DNA from: Streptomyces thinghirensis | GTDB lineage: Bacteria > Actinomycetota > Actinomycetia > Streptomycetales > Streptomycetaceae | Assembly: GCA_021502835.1 (NCBI GenBank) | Contig: JAKFGP010000052.1 | Span: 62,001 to 126,000 of the forward strand | Direction: 5' to 3' | Length of the DNA: 64,000 nucleotides | Shown: piece after piece, positions 60,386 to 64,000 of the stretch | How the letters are laid out: the number at the start of each line of letters is the position of its first letter | Position numbering within the stretch: position 1 is the stretch's first letter | Notes under the pieces: model-generated | The model's database searches: none | Told to the model about the DNA's origin: nothing | The model's input: the letters and a program-made list of their open reading frames with translations, nothing else | Position numbers and translations under genes: made by a program

Positions 60386-62967
60386 ATGAGCACCGAGGAG
60401 AAGTCCGCGGCCCCCCGGTCCCTCGCGGAGGCGCTCCGCGTCAGGACGACGTCTCGCTGGCCGCCCCTCCTGCGCAGCCGTCCCGACCTCATCACCCCCG
60501 TGCCCACGGACCTCACGCAGCTCGCCACCCGGGCGGGCACCCGGGCCTCGGTCGTACGGGCGCTGGAGCGGCTGGACCGGTTCACGCTGCAGACGGCGGA
60601 GGCGCTGGCCGTGGCGGCGGACCCGGCGCCGTACGACGAGTTGCTCCGGCTCATGGCCGGTGACGAGCGGGACCCCGTCGTCGCGGCGGCCCTGCCCCGG
60701 GCCGTCGCCCTCCTGCGCGCAACAGGCCCTGGTGTGGGGGCGCGGACGACCGGCTGCGGCTGGTGCGCACCGCCCGTGAGCTGCTCGCGCCCTCCCCGCA
60801 GCACCCCTCTCCGACGGGGCTCGGGCCCCTGTGGCGAGGAGGCGACGGCGGGGATGTCGCCGGGCCGGATCCAGGAGATCCTGGCCGCCGTCGGGCTGCC
60901 CTCGACGCACGACTCGGTCTCCGCCGTGTCCGCGCTCGGTGAGCTGTTCACCGACCGGCAGCGGATGGCGGGGCTCCTCGCCGGCCTGCCCGAGGAGTCC
61001 CGCGGGTGCTGGGACCGGCTGGTGTGGGGGGCCGCCGTACGGCCAGGTCACCCACGATCCGGCGGCGCACCTGCGCCACCTGCTGGACAGCGGCCTGCTG
61101 CCTGCTGCCGACCGCGCCCGGCACGGTCGTCCTGCCCCGCGAGGTCGCCCCTGCACCTGCGCGCGGGCCGGGCGCACCGCACGCCGGAGCCGGTGCCGCC
61201 GCCGGTGGAGGCGCCGCCGCGCACCGTCCACAGGTTGTGGACGCCACCGCGGCCGGGCGCAGGCCCTGTCGGCGCTGGCGACCGTCGAGGAGCTGCTGAA
61301 GGAGTGGGACGAGGGCGGCCCGGCGGTGCTGCGGGCCGGCGGGCTGAGCGTGCGCGACCTGGAAGCGGACGGCCGTCGCACTGGACGTGCCAGAGCCGGG
61401 TGGCCGCGTTCTGGGTCGAGCTGGCCTACGCGGCGGGGCTGATCGCCTCCGACGGTGAGGCCGACGAGCGGTACGCGGCGACCCCGGCCTACGACGAGTG
61501 GCGGGGCTGCCCACCGCGGAGCGCTGGGCGCGGCTCGCCGGGACGTGGCTGACGGCCACCCGCACGCCGGGTGTGGTCGGCGGGCGGGACGCGAAGGACC
61601 GCACGCTCTCGGCGCTGGGCCCGAACCTGGACCGCTCGGCGGCGCCGGAGGTACGGCACCGGGTGCTGGCCCTGCTGGCGGGGCTGCCCGAGGGCGCCTC
61701 CCCACCGAGGAATCGGTGCTGGCCCGGCTGCGCTGGGAGCGTCCGCTGCGCGGGCCCCGGCGGGACGGGCGGGACGGACAGGACGACGACCTGCGCACCC
61801 GGCTGGCCCGCTGGACGCCTGTCCGAGGCCGAGCTGCTGGGCGTCACCGGGCGCGGCGCGCTGGCGGCGCCGGGGGCGGGCGCTGATCGGGGCGCCCGAG
61901 CCGCCGCACCCGGCGCAGGAGCCCGAGGGCCCGGGCGACAAGCTCCCCGTCCACCACCGCACGCCGCCCGCCCCCGCTCCCCCGAGCCCCGCCGAGCAGG
62001 CCGCCGCCACCGCGCGGGCCGCCCGGCTGCTCGCGCCGCTGTTCCCCGAACCGCTGGACCACGTACTGCCCAGGCGGACCTGACGGCGGTGGCGCCGGGG
62101 CCGCTGGAGCCCGAGCTGGCCGACGTGCTCGGGGTGCTCGCGGACGTGGAGTCCAAGGGCGGGGCGACCGTCTACCGGTTCACGCCGGGCTCGGTGCGCC
62201 GCGCGCTGGACGCCGGGCAGGCCGCCGCCGACCTGCACGCCTTCCTCGCCCGGCACTCCCGCACGCCGGTGCCGCAGCCGCTCACGTACCTGATCGACGA
62301 CGTAGGCCCGGCGGCACGGGCGGCTGCGAGTGGGCGCGGCCTCGGCGTACGTGCGCTGCGACGACGACGCGACGCTGGACGAGATCCTCGCCGACAAGCG
62401 GGCCGCCGGCCTCGGCCTGCGCCGGCTCGCGCCGACCGTGCTGGCCGCGCAGGCCGACCCGGCGGCGCTGCTGGAGGGGCTGCGCGGGATGGGGTTCGCG
62501 CCGGCCGCCGAGTCCGCCGCCGGGCGATGTGCTGATCGCCCGTGCCGACGCCCACCGCACGCCGCCGCGGACGGCACCGGAGCCGGTCCCGGACGGTCCG
62601 CCGGTGCCCGACGACACGCTCCTGACGGCGGCGGTCCGCGCCGTCCGGGCCGGCGACCTGGCCGCCACGACCCCGCGCAAGCCGGGCCCCCGGGAGCGAT
62701 GAAGGCGGCGCCCCGGCGGCGGGGGCGAGCTGCCCCGGTACCGGCGCCGCCGAGACCCTCGCCACCATGCAGGCGGCCGTCATGACCGGCGAGGCGCTGT
62801 GGATCGGCTACGTGAACGCCGAGGGCTCCGCCAGCCAGCGCGTCATCGCCCCGATCCGGGTCGAGGGCGGCTTCGTGACGGCGTACGACCACACGGCGGA
62901 CGAGGTGCGCACGTATCCGCTGCACCGGGTCACCGGCGTGGCCGAACTCGCCGACGACACGACCTGA
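60386..62967 (+). CDS. helicase-associated/WYL-domain protein paired with XPB
   Basis: About 855 residues. It starts MSTEEKSAAPRSLAEALRVR, LITPVPTDLTQLATRAGTRA, VVRALERLDRFTLQTAEALA, several winged-helix-like repeats (GRIQEILAAVGLPSTHDSVS, EPELADVLGVLADVESKGGA, ALDAGQAAADLHAFLARHSR), YVRCDDDATLDEILADKRAA, and a C-terminal WYL-type module GEALWIGYVNAEGSASQRVI, VEGGFVTAYDHTADEVRTYP. In mycobacteria a similar large protein is encoded next to an XPB-type helicase; here the helicase also follows. It could sense DNA damage or load the helicase. More than ten frame changes. Confidence 0.83.
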
Positions 62968-63119
62968 CGGGCCCCTCTTTCGGGGGTACGGGGCCGGATC
63001 ATGCACGCCACGCCGGGTGATTAGCACCTGAGAGGGAGCTTTTTTCATAATCCGCATCGATTTTTCGGCGGTCGGGCAGCCACCGGTGTCCTGCACACCG
63101 AACCGGAAGGAACCACCCG

Positions 63120-63237
63120 ATGCGTGCCAGTTCGTCGAGTCGCCACTGTCCTGACCTCCACCGCCGCGCTGATCGCGGCGTTCGCCGCCGAGGCCGCCGC
63201 GGTCGGCATCGACCTCGGTGGGGGCGTGACGCTCTGA
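63120..63237 (+). CDS. small secreted peptide (about 38 residues)
   Basis: ATG at 63120 opens MRASSSSR; after a 1-base change near 63140 it reads VATVLTSTAALIAAFAAEAA, AVGIDLGGGVTL, then a stop at 63235-63237. A basic start and hydrophobic core with AEAAA cleavage-like sequence suggest a signal peptide with a very short mature part. A Shine-Dalgarno-like GGAAGGA lies ahead. The next gene has the same design, suggesting a pair. Confidence 0.5.
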
Positions 63238-63353
63238 CCACTCGCTGAACACCCTCTGAACGCCACGTTCCACGACCCCTGACGGCGGGCCGGGTCCCAG
63301 TCCCCTGGGCCCGGCCCGCCTTCCCCGGCCCCCAGCCTTTCGAAAGGCACGCC

Positions 63354-63566
63354 ATGCGCTCCAAGCCCACCGATCCGGACGGCGCCGCCCGTTCCGCCGT
63401 CGCCGTCTCCGTCGCCGCCCTGATCACCGCCGCGGCGCTCTTCGGCGCGCTCGCCCCCGAGGCCACCGCGCTGCCGCTGCCCCTGCCGTCCACCGGCGTG
63501 GAGACCCTGGTCACGGAGGGGGTCACGGTCGAGGGGCCGCTGATCAACAACCTCACTCTCCGGTAG
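63354..63566 (+). CDS. small secreted peptide (70 residues)
   Basis: Unbroken: MRSKPTDPDGAARSAVAVSV, signal core VSVAALITAAALFGALAPEA, mature part LPLPLPSTGVETLVTEGVTV, EGPLINNLTLR. GAAAGG precedes the ATG. A short secreted product of no known family. The ending VTVEGPLINNLTL echoes the GIDLGGGVTL end of the peptide 120 bases upstream, suggesting related secreted peptides. Confidence 0.65.
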   Translation: MRSKPTDPDGAARSAVAVSVAALITAAALFGALAPEATALPLPLPSTGVETLVTEGVTVEGPLINNLTLR

Positions 63567-63650
63567 CCCGGCGCCGCGATCAGGCACACTGGACGTTTGG
63601 CCGATCCGTCCAGTCGCGGTCGGCCGTACGCACGCGAGAGGGTGCCGCCC

Positions 63651-64000
63651 GTGAATGGTCCGCTGATCGTCCAGTCCGACAAGACCCTGCTCCTCGAGGT
63701 CGACCACGAGCGGGCCGGCGAGTGCCGTCGGGCCATCGCGCCGTTCGCCGAGCTGGAGCGGGCCCCGGAGCACATCCACACCTACCGGGTGACCCCGCTG
63801 GGCCTGTGGAACGCGCGGGCGGCGGGCCACGACGCCGAGCAGGTCGTGGACGCCCTCGTCGAGTACAGCCGCTACCCGGTGCCGCACGCGCTGCTCGTCG
63901 ACATCGCCGAGACGATGGACCGCTACGGCCGCCTCACCTTTCCAAGCACCCGGCGCACGGCTGGTCCTGACGACCACCGACCGGCCGGTGCTGGAGGAGG
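63651..64000 (+). CDS. DNA repair helicase XPB family, 5' part
   Basis: GTG start: NGPLIVQSDKTLLLEVDHER, AGECRRAIAPFAELERAPEH, IHTYRVTPLGLWNARAAGHD, AEQVVDALVEYSRYPVPHAL, LVDIAETMDRYGRL, the N-terminal domain of bacterial XPB-type (Ercc3) 3'-to-5' helicases. The ATPase motors lie beyond the window. One frame change near 63943. The ribosome site AGAGGGTG precedes it. The neighbouring helicase-associated protein supports the call. Confidence 0.9.
   Translation, partial: MNGPLIVQSDKTLLLEVDHERAGECRRAIAPFAELERAPEHIHTYRVTPLGLWNARAAGHDAEQVVDALVEYSRYPVPHALLVDIAETMDRYGRLTFPSTRRTAGPDDHRPAGAGG

Noticed and set aside
58787..61798. 1003-codon minus-strand frame across the HAAS and WYL genes
   Set aside because: Arg/Pro/Ala-rich shadow frame; true proteins with recognisable domains lie in other frames on both strands.

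Overview
This window is high-GC chromosomal DNA from an actinomycete, almost certainly a Streptomyces. The evidence is the codon usage, the frequent GTG/TTG starts, the many 4-bp start/stop overlaps, and Streptomyces core genes: dmdR1 next to a SIS-domain gene, the futalosine menaquinone genes mqnB-mqnD followed by a cold-shock gene, serC, an NCS2 permease next to DUF2530, DUF3027, and an XPB helicase with its WYL partner. From memory, the gene order broadly follows the core of the S. coelicolor chromosome.

The sequence carries many single-base indels. Only about eight of the roughly 56 genes read in one frame from start to stop. Elsewhere the conserved protein continues across two or three frames. 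I treat these breaks as assembly or sequencing errors, give one feature per gene, and note where the frame changes. Coordinates span the whole reconstructed gene.

Layout. 1-2500: ABC-2 type permease (partial) and a convergent alpha/beta hydrolase whose nucleophile position is Ala. 3.1-4.8 kb: dmdR1 iron regulator and a divergent SIS protein. 5.0-7.5 kb: PAS/GAF sensor and an apparent RidA-GNAT fusion. 7.5-9.0 kb: the main accessory island, an IscB-like RNA-guided nuclease gene lacking its N-terminal PLMP/RuvC-I part, preceded by a structured non-coding stretch that could be its omega RNA. 9.0-9.25 kb: a consensus-like promoter, a near-perfect Shine-Dalgarno and a 12-codon ORF ending in strong hairpins. 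9.3-11.3 kb: citrate synthase and pdxH, divergent. 11.4-21.4 kb: an eight-gene minus-strand operon (TIGR03084, AtuA, acyl-CoA carboxylase beta and alpha, acyl-CoA dehydrogenase, acyl-CoA ligase, enoyl-CoA hydratase, TetR), largely joined by overlapping stop/start codons, with a palindrome in front; it looks like a branched-chain or isoprenoid acyl-CoA degradation route. 21.6-31.2 kb: Ser/Thr kinase, EamA exporter, Nudix, DHFR-like, DinB, FG-GAP, methyltransferase, GntR, two small hypotheticals and a VOC protein. 31.3-39.9 kb: FAD/Fe-S oxidoreductase, serC, a DrrAB-type ABC exporter with a divergent TetR, a secreted propeller protein and an SGNH hydrolase. 40-47 kb: Uma2, aldo-keto reductase, a tiny membrane peptide, 2'-5' RNA ligase-like protein, MFS/MarR pair, small RHH protein, NCS2 permease, DUF2530, GNAT. 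47.1-54 kb: CtpE-like P-type ATPase, sacsin-like ATPase, DUF3027. 54.2-64 kb: MFS, DUF2771 lipoprotein, mqnB, mqnD, cold-shock protein, small membrane protein, HAD phosphatase, HAAS-like membrane protein, WYL/helicase-associated protein, two small secreted peptides and the start of XPB helicase.

I saw no tRNA, rRNA, CRISPR array or transposase.
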